DNA of 33,187 nucleotides from the NCBI GenBank assembly GCA_030611105.1, contig JAUWQL010000025.1, forward strand, positions 1 to 33,187. Direction: 5' to 3'. Source of the DNA: Bacteroidales bacterium (lineage in GTDB: Bacteria > Bacteroidota > Bacteroidia > Bacteroidales > UBA12077). Below the pieces are notes generated by a model. The model was not told the DNA's origin. It saw only the letters and a list, made by a program, of their open reading frames with translations, and ran no database searches. The position numbers were made by a program, and so were the translations under genes. The stretch's first letter is position 1. Every line of letters starts with the position of its first letter. This document shows positions 7,865-16,659 of the stretch, in pieces.

Positions 7865-8223
7865 TAGTACTTATTTGAATTCAACATAATTAAGGTGCAA
7901 GCAATAGAAACTTCAATATTATTTTTCATTGCGAGTTCTATAAGTTCCTGGTTTTCGGCCCCCGGGTTAAATATAATTCGTTTTGGTGAAAGTTGTAAAA
8001 TATAATCGTAATATTCTTTTTGATTGTCGGAATTAAGGTATAATGTTACTGTGTGAATATCTTTAATTATGGGTTTGCCAACAACGATTTTTTGCCACAT
8101 AATATCACCTTCTCGAATTCCAATAGGAACCACATCGTATCCATGACGAACCAGGCTTTTTACTGCTTTATGCGAAAACCTGATTGGATTAGGACTTGCT
8201 CCTAAAACAAGAGTCCTTTTCAT
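7864..8223 (-). CDS. CoA-binding domain protein (YccU-like)
   Basis: This 119-aa protein matches the small single-domain CoA-binding family (Rossmann fold, as in YccU). It starts with the nucleotide-binding strand and loop TLVLGASPNPIRFSHKAVKSL, followed by HGYDVVPIGIREGDI and the C-terminal RIIFNPGAENQEL block. The family resembles the CoA-binding domain of succinyl-CoA synthetase, but the physiological role is not established. It overlaps the downstream thioredoxin-like gene by one base. The 124 bp upstream, between this gene and ispF, show no recognisable promoter or gene. Confidence 0.85.
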   Translation of the reverse strand: MKRTLVLGASPNPIRFSHKAVKSLVRHGYDVVPIGIREGDIMWQKIVVGKPIIKDIHTVTLYLNSDNQKEYYDYILQLSPKRIIFNPGAENQELIELAMKNNIEVSIACTLIMLNSNKY

Positions 8224-8347
8224 GTTTAAAATTTTTTTGAACTGAAAAATTCAATGTGTTAATTTATTGCCCGTTCGTTATTATTGAAGTGCAATAATGA
8301 AATTCTTTTGTAAGATATAAAAAAATAGCTAATAATAAAAGGACTAT

Positions 8348-8830
8348 TTAAACTGATTTATGAATTAAAACAACAGCATGAGCTGCAATGCCTTCTTCTC
8401 TGCCAATAAATCCTAATTTTTCTGTGGTAGTAGCTTTTACAGAAATATTATCTTGGTCAGTATTTATAATATTTGCTAGTGTTTTTGTTATTTCAGGTAT
8501 ATAATCTTTGATCTTGGGTTTCTGTAAACAGATAGTAGAATCGATGTTAACTAAAAAATATCCTTTATTTGAAATGATATTCATTGTTTTTTGCAATAAT
8601 ATTTTGCTGTCGATATTTTTAAATTCTGAATCTGTATCCGGAAAATGAAAACCAATATCACGCATAGCGGCAGCACCTAAAAGTGCATCACAAATGGCAT
8701 GAATTAAAACATCACCATCAGAGTGAGCTATGCATCCTTTAGAATGAGGAATTTTTATTCCTCCAAGGTATAAATCTCTACCTTCTTCTAATTGATGTAC
8801 ATCATAACCGTATCCGATTCTAAAATTCAT
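8348..8830 (-). CDS. ispF: 2-C-methyl-D-erythritol 2,4-cyclodiphosphate synthase
   Basis: IspF cyclises 4-diphosphocytidyl-methylerythritol 2-phosphate to MEcPP in the MEP isoprenoid pathway, as a cytoplasmic homotrimer. Length (160 aa) is normal. The metal-binding residues D10 and H12 in GYGYDVHQL and H44 in SDGDVLIH are present. So are the FPDTD loop and the C-terminal KATTTEKLGFIGREEGIAAHA block, which binds the cytidine nucleotide. The start codon lies directly beside the stop of porV (8831), so it is the downstream gene of a porV-ispF transcript. Isoprenoids are not obviously linked to T9SS; the link may be only positional. Confidence 0.96.
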   Translation of the reverse strand: MNFRIGYGYDVHQLEEGRDLYLGGIKIPHSKGCIAHSDGDVLIHAICDALLGAAAMRDIGFHFPDTDSEFKNIDSKILLQKTMNIISNKGYFLVNIDSTICLQKPKIKDYIPEITKTLANIINTDQDNISVKATTTEKLGFIGREEGIAAHAVVLIHKSV

Positions 8831-10018
8831 TTATCCTCGTTTTTCTCGTTGTTGTAATTTAAATGCCTGAAAATCCAGACCTAATGTAAATCGTACGGTA
8901 TTAGCTAAAGGATTATTTTGTTTAACAGGAATCAAATACGAAAAATCGATAGTGAAAACATTAAGTCTTAAACCGGCACCAACCGAAAAATATTTCCTGT
9001 TACCTTTAGTTTCATGTTCGTGAAAATATCCGGCACGAACAGCAAATTGATTAGCATACCAGTATTCTGCGCCAACGGAGTATTTAATTTCGTGCAGTTC
9101 TTCTTTCCAGCCACCTGGCGCATCGTAAAAAGATTGAATCATTCCTTCAAGGACTGAAACATCGGCATCTTTACCAGCAATAATAATGTCACCATCCATT
9201 ATTGGAGGTGTGGGAACTAAAAACTTATTTATATCCAAAGCTAAAGTTAACGAATTATATTCATCAATATTATATTTTAATGCTGTACCAATTTTTAAAT
9301 TTGTTGGTAAAAAATCCTTTTGAATATCGGTATATGAAATTTTATTTCCAATATTTGAAATATTAATACCAAATGACCAGGTAGCATTTTGTTCTCCCAG
9401 TTTAAGTTTATCGTTGAAATAATACATTGACACATCGGCAGCAACAGCGTTACCCGCTTTTGTTTCTCCTCCCGCAACTATGGCTCCACCTGTAATATCG
9501 GATCGGATATACCTGAATGCAACTCCTCCAGAAATTTTTTCAGAGAATGCTCTGGCATAGGTTACATCAAATGACATTTCGTAAGGTGTATGTTGCCCGT
9601 TATATTCTCCGAATTCATCTGTAAACTGAATATCTCCCAGGTCAAAATATAACAATGTTACAGCTACTGTTTGTTTTTTGTCAATTCTTTTATAAAAAGA
9701 TAAATACCCTAAGTTTATATCATTTACCAAATTTCGTAACCATGGAGTATACGATACAGAAAGTCCCATATCACTATCAATAAAAGCATATTTTGCCGGA
9801 TTCCAGTGCATTGAATTATAATCAGGCGAGGTAGCTGCACCAACATCACCCATTGCTCCGGCTCTTGAATCAGGAGCAATTGTTAAAAACGAAGCAGAAT
9901 ATTCGAGTGGATTATTTGCTCCGGCCAGTTCCTCTGTCGTGATATCTCCATTCTGGCCATGCATAGTTTGTCCTAAAAAAGTCAAAAATACAATTGCAAT
10001 AAAAATTTTCTTTATCAT
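8831..10018 (-). CDS. porV: type IX secretion outer membrane protein PorV (LptO)
   Basis: PorV is a FadL-like outer membrane beta barrel that shuttles T9SS cargo from the Sov/SprA translocon to the PorU sortase and anchors the attachment complex. This copy is 395 aa with a signal peptide ending in HGQ (about residue 22). The family block SASFLTIAPDSRAGAMGDVG is clear at about residues 41-60, followed by the MHWNPAKYAF segment and alternating barrel strands, ending with aromatic strands before a polar KLQQREKRG tail. It lies directly downstream of porU, the usual pairing. A promoter in the porU-porV gap (10043-10072) could drive it separately. Confidence 0.94.
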   Translation of the reverse strand: MIKKIFIAIVFLTFLGQTMHGQNGDITTEELAGANNPLEYSASFLTIAPDSRAGAMGDVGAATSPDYNSMHWNPAKYAFIDSDMGLSVSYTPWLRNLVNDINLGYLSFYKRIDKKQTVAVTLLYFDLGDIQFTDEFGEYNGQHTPYEMSFDVTYARAFSEKISGGVAFRYIRSDITGGAIVAGGETKAGNAVAADVSMYYFNDKLKLGEQNATWSFGINISNIGNKISYTDIQKDFLPTNLKIGTALKYNIDEYNSLTLALDINKFLVPTPPIMDGDIIIAGKDADVSVLEGMIQSFYDAPGGWKEELHEIKYSVGAEYWYANQFAVRAGYFHEHETKGNRKYFSVGAGLRLNVFTIDFSYLIPVKQNNPLANTVRFTLGLDFQAFKLQQREKRG

Positions 10019-10042
10019 AGTTCACTAAAAATATAAGAGCTG

Positions 10043-10072
10043 CAAATATAGAATTATTTACTGATTAACAAT
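10043..10072 (-). promoter_or_regulatory. promoter between porU and porV
   Basis: On the minus strand ATTG (10072-10069, one mismatch to TTTG) is followed by an 18-bp spacer and TATATTTG (10050-10043), a perfect -7 box. The predicted start near 10036 gives an 18-nt leader before the porV ATG at 10018. The whole site fits inside the 58-bp intergenic gap. Confidence 0.65.
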
Positions 10073-10076
10073 ACGA

Positions 10077-13000
10077 TTATTTTAGAATAACAAGCTTTTC
10101 AATTTTCTTAACTGTTTCTCCATCAATTGTTCTAACCTTGATTTGATATATATAAACACCTCTTCCGATTATATCTCCAAAGTCATCAAGCCCATTCCAG
10201 TTTATAGGTTCAGAACGAAAAGCATTTGAGTTTATTATGGTATTAATTGTTTTTACAAGTTTGCCTGAAACTGTAAAAATTTGAATTAGAATTTCCAAAT
10301 CTTCGTTAGGCCTGTTGTGATCGAAATAAAATGAGGTTTGTTCGGTAAATGGATTAGGATAATTAAATAGATTTTTTATCGCTAAATTTTCTGACTCAGC
10401 TACAATAAAATCCAGGTTTTCTTCAGATGAATTATTATAAACATCCCAAACTTTTAATTTTAAATTATGATCGCCATCTTCCAGTTCGGAAAATAAATAT
10501 TCTATCTTTCCTTTTTGATAATCGTCAATATCAGATTCATAGTAATCATTTAAAACAATAATATTATTGCTATTATTATCAAGTGTTATGGTAATGTCAT
10601 GGCCTATACCATTTCCGACAGTATTTATACCGCTACTATCTGTAAGTACAGCAAATAATCTTGGGTTTTCGTCAGTAACACCACCTGAAACAAAGTTTTC
10701 ATCATTCATATATAATTGAACATTCGGGCCAATATTGTCGAGTTCTGCATTATCGTTTGAACCGCCAATTATAAAATCATCAAAATAACCTTTTGCATCG
10801 TTATTTGTGCTTAAAGAGTAGTAGCTTATTTTACCATTATCAAAATGGTAAGAGATATCTTTAGGAACAACAAAACTAAACTGAAATTTCCCGTTTATAA
10901 CACTTGCTTTTCCCTTATAAAGTATATTATTCTGAGTCTGAAATTCCATTGGGTTACCACCATCATTCCCCAAAGTAGTTATTGTTCTTTCTTTATCTAA
11001 TACCAATGGATATACTATGCCATTGTACGAAGACGCTAAAACACCGGAATTATTTTCTATATGCCCGTGAAAGGTAACTTTTGTTAATGCGTTTAAGGTA
11101 TCGGTATAATTACTTACGCTATTATGATTTATTGAATCGGTAATAATATTGTATTCCGGTAATGGCATTTTTAATGCAGGATCGCCTAATAAAGTAAAGT
11201 TTCGTTTATTATTTTCTGTTCCGGAAGCGTTTTTTGATAATCTCATGATATCACCTAAAGATCGAGTATCTCCTTTGTAATCTTTTTCAAAAACATAGTT
11301 GTAAAAATTTCGATTTAAAGTATAGTTAGGACTTGAATAAACCAGCCTGGTTGTTGAAAACAGAGCGATACCGCCACCATTTGGGTTAAGCAATACCAGT
11401 TCGCCTGCCGAAGTATATTGATGATTATCGAAACGACTAAATTCGCAGGTTGCAGTCATAAATACTGCAAGTTTATCGAAATTTACCAGGGAGTTAATAT
11501 CATCGATAGAAAGTACCCGCTCATGTGCTAATCCACTTTCTCCTCCATGCCCGGTATAATTAAAAATCAAAATGCCATTGTTAATTTCATCATTTATTAA
11601 CCTGTTAACTTCAGGGTAACTTTCAATAATGGCCGATGACTCTTGTGGGAAGGCATCGAGATATAATTTATTAATAAAGAAATAATGATAGCTTGTATCT
11701 ACGAAAGTTGCTAAACGATCAGCATCGCGCATATGAATATTATTGTCTTCGTCATCACCAACAAAACATATTGAATTAATCCAGTCTCCTTTATTTTCAA
11801 TGTTTAAATATGATTTTATTTTCTCAACTATTTGTTGAGCCTCTTCAGCTGATTTAACAGGGAGCCTTCCAATTCCGATATCGACTAAACCGGAATTGTC
11901 AGCTTCTACATTATCTGTAGCATCAAGCAATCCAAAAAAATCATCTGTTACAAATGAGGTAGTTGGATTTAAAGAATTTTCTGACTGATAAGTTAAAATG
12001 TAATTTATATTACTGGCAGTTATTGATTTGTGATCGTAAGAACCATCTCCTATAAATAATAAGTATTTTAATGTGTCGGTAGTGGATGGACGATCGTAAA
12101 TCATTCTGACAAAATTTCTGATTGCTGTAGCATCAGACGTTCCGGATGAAAATTCATTAAAAATTTGTTCCGGAGTAACGATTACAACTGATAACCCATC
12201 TTGTTGTTCGTGGATATCTGCTATTTCATTTGCCTGTGAAATAAAATCAGGATGTGTAACTATAATCATATCCCGATGATTAATACTATGCAGATTCTGA
12301 TTTTCAATATTTCCAACTAATTCTGGAAGTAGAAAATTGTCGGGATTAAATGCAATAAATTCGTTTAAACCGGGATTAACAGTTACTTTTATTAAAATTG
12401 AAGAACCAGACAAGTCGGTTGCCAAATTTTCAGGTTGATTTGGGTTTGTAACATCCCATACTTTTGTTGATGAACCCGTATTCTGGATTTCAAATTCAAT
12501 AATTTTCGGTGTCGTTTCGGAATTAAAATATCTAAAAAGAAGTTGATCATCACTCATCGATAATTGACGTTCTGCATTTATAGTAATATAATCGAGCCAA
12601 CCTTCTGACGAGGAAGAAGATTTATTATAATTTATGGTAATAGTAAAATTATCGGTTGAGCTTGTAAAATTACCTTCAGCTATATTTCTAATTGCATAAG
12701 TAGATGTGTATGAGCTCATATTTACAGCTGCTATTTCCGGGTTTGCAATTGTTTGATAACCTGATGTGATATTGAATGTTGTATTAGCCGATGATCTTGC
12801 AGCTAAAGCCGTTTTCAAACGAATAGGAGATGACTTTACAAGATTTGGAAACTCAAACTCAAAACTATAATTAGTTGTTATATCAAAATGTTCACCAAAC
12901 CATAATTGACCTGATTCAAGTAGATTCTCCTGTTCAATTTCATGATGAAGAAAGTCTGTAAAAGTAGTGTAGGTTTCGATGGTACTCCCAACAGGATTAG

Positions 13001-13895
13001 TAATTGAATTTACTGTACTTAATGAACCAACATCAGTTGTTAAAAAGAAATAGTTATAAATGGAGTAAATGTGTTTTGCTAAATAATAAAAGTTATCATC
13101 TAAATTGTATTGCCATTTGTCGGGCCCATTAGCGTAGAACAAAACATAATCACCATCATTAAAAATTCCATCACTCCCTTTATCAAAGTAAATCGGGTTT
13201 TGAATTAAATCATCCTGGCAAGGTTCTGTGTTAAGTATAGGGAGCATTCCTGAAGAATTACCATAAATCTTTAAATTACCCGGATTTGTAAACCCCATAT
13301 CAATTAATTCGGAATAAGATATTTTATAAATTCCGTCTTGATTTAACCTGATTTTTACCCAACTACCATTTTTAAGCACTGATTCTGAGATAAAACTTTT
13401 AGTTTTTAAACCAGCCTTTACAACAGGGGTTCTTGGTATTATCTCTATATTAAAAGAAACAACTTTTTCGATTTGTCCGTTTAAACGATTGTTCCTTAAG
13501 GGTAATATATTTAATTGTATGTACGCTTGTTTTCTTTTATAACTAATTTTTGATTCGTATGAAATATTTTCAGGAATTTGGTTCTTATATTTTACAATTG
13601 CCTGTTCTTTACCTGAAAGCGTTTCATACTTAATATTTGTGACTTTCAGTTCGACATTTGGCGAACTTACTTTTATTAGCTCAAAATAATACGGATAAAA
13701 ATTTTCATGATTATAATAACATGCATTTTCAAAAAACAGAAATTCTGTTTTATTAATATTTTTCTGGCTAAGCTGGTAATAATGCGAAATTGTTTTGGGC
13801 GAATCCCAGTTTATTTTTCGGTTTAATGTTCTTTTTTGACCAAATGTGTATAAAATGATGAAAAATAATAGACTAAAAATGAGTATTCTTTTCAT
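10077..13895 (-). CDS. porU: type IX secretion sortase PorU (C25 gingipain-like peptidase)
   Basis: PorU is the cell-surface T9SS sortase: it removes the C-terminal signal of cargo proteins and joins them to anionic LPS or other acceptors. From the chosen ATG it has 1272 aa. The signal peptide covers residues 1-20 (LLFFIILYTFGQ). The C25 peptidase domain lies around residues 540-910, with catalytic H783 in FNYTGHGG and C817 in FMTATCEFSRFD. The C-terminus (about residues 1175-1272) has the YPNPF motif, TVSGKLVKTI, NWNGLDDFG and IGRGVYIYQIKV, i.e. a T9SS type A sorting domain, which PorU itself normally retains. A start 30 bp upstream (13925) was rejected because it precedes the signal peptide. 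Confidence 0.95.
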   Translation of the reverse strand: MKRILIFSLLFFIILYTFGQKRTLNRKINWDSPKTISHYYQLSQKNINKTEFLFFENACYYNHENFYPYYFELIKVSSPNVELKVTNIKYETLSGKEQAIVKYKNQIPENISYESKISYKRKQAYIQLNILPLRNNRLNGQIEKVVSFNIEIIPRTPVVKAGLKTKSFISESVLKNGSWVKIRLNQDGIYKISYSELIDMGFTNPGNLKIYGNSSGMLPILNTEPCQDDLIQNPIYFDKGSDGIFNDGDYVLFYANGPDKWQYNLDDNFYYLAKHIYSIYNYFFLTTDVGSLSTVNSITNPVGSTIETYTTFTDFLHHEIEQENLLESGQLWFGEHFDITTNYSFEFEFPNLVKSSPIRLKTALAARSSANTTFNITSGYQTIANPEIAAVNMSSYTSTYAIRNIAEGNFTSSTDNFTITINYNKSSSSSEGWLDYITINAERQLSMSDDQLLFRYFNSETTPKIIEFEIQNTGSSTKVWDVTNPNQPENLATDLSGSSILIKVTVNPGLNEFIAFNPDNFLLPELVGNIENQNLHSINHRDMIIVTHPDFISQANEIADIHEQQDGLSVVIVTPEQIFNEFSSGTSDATAIRNFVRMIYDRPSTTDTLKYLLFIGDGSYDHKSITASNINYILTYQSENSLNPTTSFVTDDFFGLLDATDNVEADNSGLVDIGIGRLPVKSAEEAQQIVEKIKSYLNIENKGDWINSICFVGDDEDNNIHMRDADRLATFVDTSYHYFFINKLYLDAFPQESSAIIESYPEVNRLINDEINNGILIFNYTGHGGESGLAHERVLSIDDINSLVNFDKLAVFMTATCEFSRFDNHQYTSAGELVLLNPNGGGIALFSTTRLVYSSPNYTLNRNFYNYVFEKDYKGDTRSLGDIMRLSKNASGTENNKRNFTLLGDPALKMPLPEYNIITDSINHNSVSNYTDTLNALTKVTFHGHIENNSGVLASSYNGIVYPLVLDKERTITTLGNDGGNPMEFQTQNNILYKGKASVINGKFQFSFVVPKDISYHFDNGKISYYSLSTNNDAKGYFDDFIIGGSNDNAELDNIGPNVQLYMNDENFVSGGVTDENPRLFAVLTDSSGINTVGNGIGHDITITLDNNSNNIIVLNDYYESDIDDYQKGKIEYLFSELEDGDHNLKLKVWDVYNNSSEENLDFIVAESENLAIKNLFNYPNPFTEQTSFYFDHNRPNEDLEILIQIFTVSGKLVKTINTIINSNAFRSEPINWNGLDDFGDIIGRGVYIYQIKVRTIDGETVKKIEKLVILK

Positions 13896-14036
13896 TAGGT
13901 TTGATAATTTTATACAAAGAAACAAAACTTTATTAAAGTAATAATGAATTTTTAAATTCGTTATCTTTAAATCATAATCAATAAAACGGCAATCAATAAG
14001 TTTATATTGTAAGAATAATTACGATATTTATTTTAA

Positions 14037-15011
14037 ATGAAAAGGATTTTTATAATAATAATGGTATTAATTATAAAACAGTCATACTGTCAGGATGTTG
14101 AATTCTCGCAATATTACGCAAATCCTTTATACTTAAACCCTGCTTTTGCAGGATCAGATAATTATGCCAGAGTTTCATTAAATTACAGAACAATCTTACC
14201 AACATCATTTGGCGATTACAGCACTTATAGTGCATCCATCGATAAATATTATGATGAATTAAGTGGAGGTGTAGGATTTCAGATAATGAATGACAGGCAG
14301 GCGCAAGGAACAATTAATGATTTGGGATTTAATCTGATATATTCTTATCATGCTAAACTAAGGAAGAAATGGGCTATTGCTACAGGTTTTAGACTTGGAT
14401 ATAATATTAAAACCTTAAATGGGAATAATTTGGTATATCCAGATATGATCGATCCTATTGATGGTGTTTCATCTTCCGGAATGGAAAGCGGGCTTTATCA
14501 AAAATCCTTATATTTCGATTTTTCATTTGGAATGTTAACATGGTACGAAAATTATTATTTAGGTGTTGCTGTTGATCATCTTACAAAACCACAAATCTCC
14601 TTAGGGAGCGATGATCCTGGTCCTATCGGAAGAAAATACACCCTTCATGGAGGTATGGAAATTCCATTTTATAATAGCCTTGAAAGAGTACATATGACAT
14701 TATCTCCAAATCTTATTTTTCAAATGCAAGGTGCATCATCAAAATTAAATTTAGGTGTTTATTTAAATAAGAATTATTTAACAAGTGGAGTTTGGTTAAA
14801 AACAAATACCAGTTTTGATTTAACAGGTTGTGTATTAATGTTGGGTTATGTAACTGATTATTCTATATTTGCTTACAGTTATGATGTACCTTTTTACCTG
14901 GGGGGATTAAGTGGGGTTATTTCAGGAGGCCATGAGGTAACCTTTTTGTATAAATTCATGTATAAAAGAAAGAAGAAAAAAATAAAGGCAATAAAATGTC
15001 CTAAAATTTAG
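14037..15011 (+). CDS. PorP/SprF family T9SS outer membrane protein
   Basis: This 324-aa outer membrane beta-barrel protein has a signal peptide (about residues 1-18, ending YCQ). The family signature FSQYYANPLYLNPAFAGS lies right after it, followed by repeated amphipathic strands and a lysine-rich C-terminus (KRKKKKIKAI). PorP/SprF proteins work with T9SS; some, such as SprF, are dedicated to one surface cargo, while PorP belongs to the core machinery. Several paralogues usually occur per genome, so I cannot say which this is. It is divergent from porU across 141 bp, and 74 bp upstream of the gldJ-like gene. Confidence 0.9.
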   Translation: MKRIFIIIMVLIIKQSYCQDVEFSQYYANPLYLNPAFAGSDNYARVSLNYRTILPTSFGDYSTYSASIDKYYDELSGGVGFQIMNDRQAQGTINDLGFNLIYSYHAKLRKKWAIATGFRLGYNIKTLNGNNLVYPDMIDPIDGVSSSGMESGLYQKSLYFDFSFGMLTWYENYYLGVAVDHLTKPQISLGSDDPGPIGRKYTLHGGMEIPFYNSLERVHMTLSPNLIFQMQGASSKLNLGVYLNKNYLTSGVWLKTNTSFDLTGCVLMLGYVTDYSIFAYSYDVPFYLGGLSGVISGGHEVTFLYKFMYKRKKKKIKAIKCPKI

Positions 15012-15012
15012 T

Positions 15013-15020
15013 TATATTTG
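15013..15020 (+). promoter_or_regulatory. second -7 box upstream of gldJ-like gene
   Basis: TATATTTG, a perfect match to TAnnTTTG, begins two bases after the stop of the porP-like gene. No TTTG box is seen at the normal spacing upstream, so this is weaker than the site at 15035-15063. Confidence 0.35.
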
Positions 15021-15034
15021 TATGTCAAATCTTG

Positions 15035-15063
15035 TTTGTAGAGAAAAAAATATATTATATTTG
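15035..15063 (+). promoter_or_regulatory. consensus promoter for gldJ-like gene
   Basis: TTTG (15035-15038), a 17-bp spacer and TATATTTG (15056-15063) match the Bacteroidota housekeeping promoter exactly. The predicted start near 15070 leaves a leader of about 16 nt before the ATG at 15086. Confidence 0.8.
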
Positions 15064-15085
15064 AAATAAAAAAAATAGCATTACC

Positions 15086-16591
15086 ATGAACGTAAAGTTA
15101 AACATTTTCCCTTTAGTACTTATTAGTATGCTTATTGTAACCGGTTGTAGCTTATTCGGTGGAGGGAACCAACCTGCAAAAACAGGAAGTGAATCTCAAA
15201 CCACAGGATGGGAATATAATGATCCTGACAATGGTGGTTTTGAGGTTAAAACAGATTATGTTGAAGAAGCTGGTCCGGGTTTAGTCCTTATCGAGGGAGG
15301 TACCTACACTATGGGACAAACAGAACAGGATGTTACTTATGACTGGAACAATGTACCAAGAAGAGTTACCATTGCTTCATTTTATATGGATCAGACCGAA
15401 GTAAGAAATGTTGATTATAGAGAATATTTGCATTGGATAAGAAGAGTATTTGTTGATTATCCTGAAGTTTATAAAAATGCATTACCTGACACTTTAGTTT
15501 GGAGAAGTCCTTTGGCATATAATGAACCTTACGTTGATTATTATTTCAGGCATCCTGCATATAATGAATATCCGGTTGTTGGTGTTGATTGGTTACAGGC
15601 AAATGATTTTTGTGTGTGGAGAACCGATCGTGTTAATGAGATGATGCTTATTAATGAAGGTATTCTTGATGTGGATCCTAATCAAATTGGTCGTGAGAAT
15701 TTCAATACAGGAGCTTATCTTGCAGGGCAATATGAAGGTCTTGTTATTGAAAACTTACCTTCTTTAGATCCTAATAAAGAAAGTCGAAGAGTAACAATGG
15801 AAGATGGTATTTTACTTCCTAAATACAGACTCCCAACAGAAGCAGAATGGGAATATGCCGCTGTTGCATTAATTGGAAACACTTATGACGAAAGATTATA
15901 CGAAAGAAGATTATATCCCTGGGATGGACATAATGTTCGTAAACCACCTCCAGGAAGAGATATGGGTATAATGATGGCAAACTTTAAACGTGGCCGTGGT
16001 GATATGATGGGTATGGCAGGAGATTTAAATGATAATGGATCGATTACGGTTCCTGTTAGTTCGTTCTGGCAAAATGATTTTGGATTATATTGTATGGCTG
16101 GTAATGTTAACGAATGGGTATTAGATGTTTATCGTCCACTTTCTTATGAAGATGTAGCTGATTTCCGCCCATTCCGTGGTAATGTTTTTGAAACTTTTGT
16201 AAGAAATGAAGATGGAAGTATAGCAGCAAAAGATAGCTTGGGTAGACTTAAAACTCGTCCTGTTACTGACGAAGAGGCTGCAGGTAGAACTAACTACCAG
16301 AGAGCCGATTATATTAACTATAGAGATGGTGATTTGATGTCAAGAACTGATTATGAAAGTCAGGAAGCTGCAAGAGGTGGTGCATCAACCGGACAAATGT
16401 ACTCGCAGGAATTAGGAGATATGGTTTCTTTGGTTACTGATAAGGTTAGAGTATATAAAGGAGGATCATGGAAAGATAGAGCCTATTGGTTAAATCCTGC
16501 TTCACGAAGATTCTTAGATCAGGATGAAGCGCGCGATGATTTAGGTTTTAGATGTGCCATGGTTAGAGTGGGTAGTCCAAGTGGTAGATAA
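15086..16591 (+). CDS. gldJ: GldJ-like gliding/T9SS lipoprotein (SUMF1/FGE fold)
   Basis: This is a 501-aa lipoprotein. The lipobox is IVTGC with C21 as the lipidated residue, followed by a SLFGGG linker. The rest is a formylglycine-generating-enzyme-like (SUMF1) domain: GPGLVLIEGGTYTMGQT (about residue 68), FYMDQTEVRN, KYRLPTEAEWEYAA, LYCMAGNVNEWVLD, and the C-terminal VYKGGSWKDRAYWLNPASRR with LGFRCAMVR. In T9SS and gliding bacteria such lipoproteins are GldJ or its paralogue GldK/PorK, structural parts of the outer-membrane-associated ring rather than enzymes. I prefer GldJ because porV-porU lie near and murF follows; GldK is usually followed by gldL, gldM and gldN, which are absent here. 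Confidence 0.75.
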   Translation: MNVKLNIFPLVLISMLIVTGCSLFGGGNQPAKTGSESQTTGWEYNDPDNGGFEVKTDYVEEAGPGLVLIEGGTYTMGQTEQDVTYDWNNVPRRVTIASFYMDQTEVRNVDYREYLHWIRRVFVDYPEVYKNALPDTLVWRSPLAYNEPYVDYYFRHPAYNEYPVVGVDWLQANDFCVWRTDRVNEMMLINEGILDVDPNQIGRENFNTGAYLAGQYEGLVIENLPSLDPNKESRRVTMEDGILLPKYRLPTEAEWEYAAVALIGNTYDERLYERRLYPWDGHNVRKPPPGRDMGIMMANFKRGRGDMMGMAGDLNDNGSITVPVSSFWQNDFGLYCMAGNVNEWVLDVYRPLSYEDVADFRPFRGNVFETFVRNEDGSIAAKDSLGRLKTRPVTDEEAAGRTNYQRADYINYRDGDLMSRTDYESQEAARGGASTGQMYSQELGDMVSLVTDKVRVYKGGSWKDRAYWLNPASRRFLDQDEARDDLGFRCAMVRVGSPSGR

Positions 16592-16615
16592 ATAGAGTTT
16601 AATTTATTGATATAT

Positions 16616-16645
16616 AAAAACCTCATAATATAATGAGGTTTTTTT
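16616..16645 (+). terminator. intrinsic terminator after gldJ-like gene
   Basis: AAACCTCAT pairs with ATGAGGTTT around a short AT loop, followed by a T-run that ends at 16645. It lies 14 bp before the murF start, so murF depends on read-through or on a promoter not recognised here. Confidence 0.8.
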
Positions 16646-16659
16646 ATTTAATCTGATAA

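Noticed and set aside
15086-16591. Assignment as gldK/porK
   Set aside because: No gldL/porL, gldM/porM or gldN/porN follows; murF follows and porU/porV are close, which favours gldJ. Not fully excluded, hence the moderate confidence.
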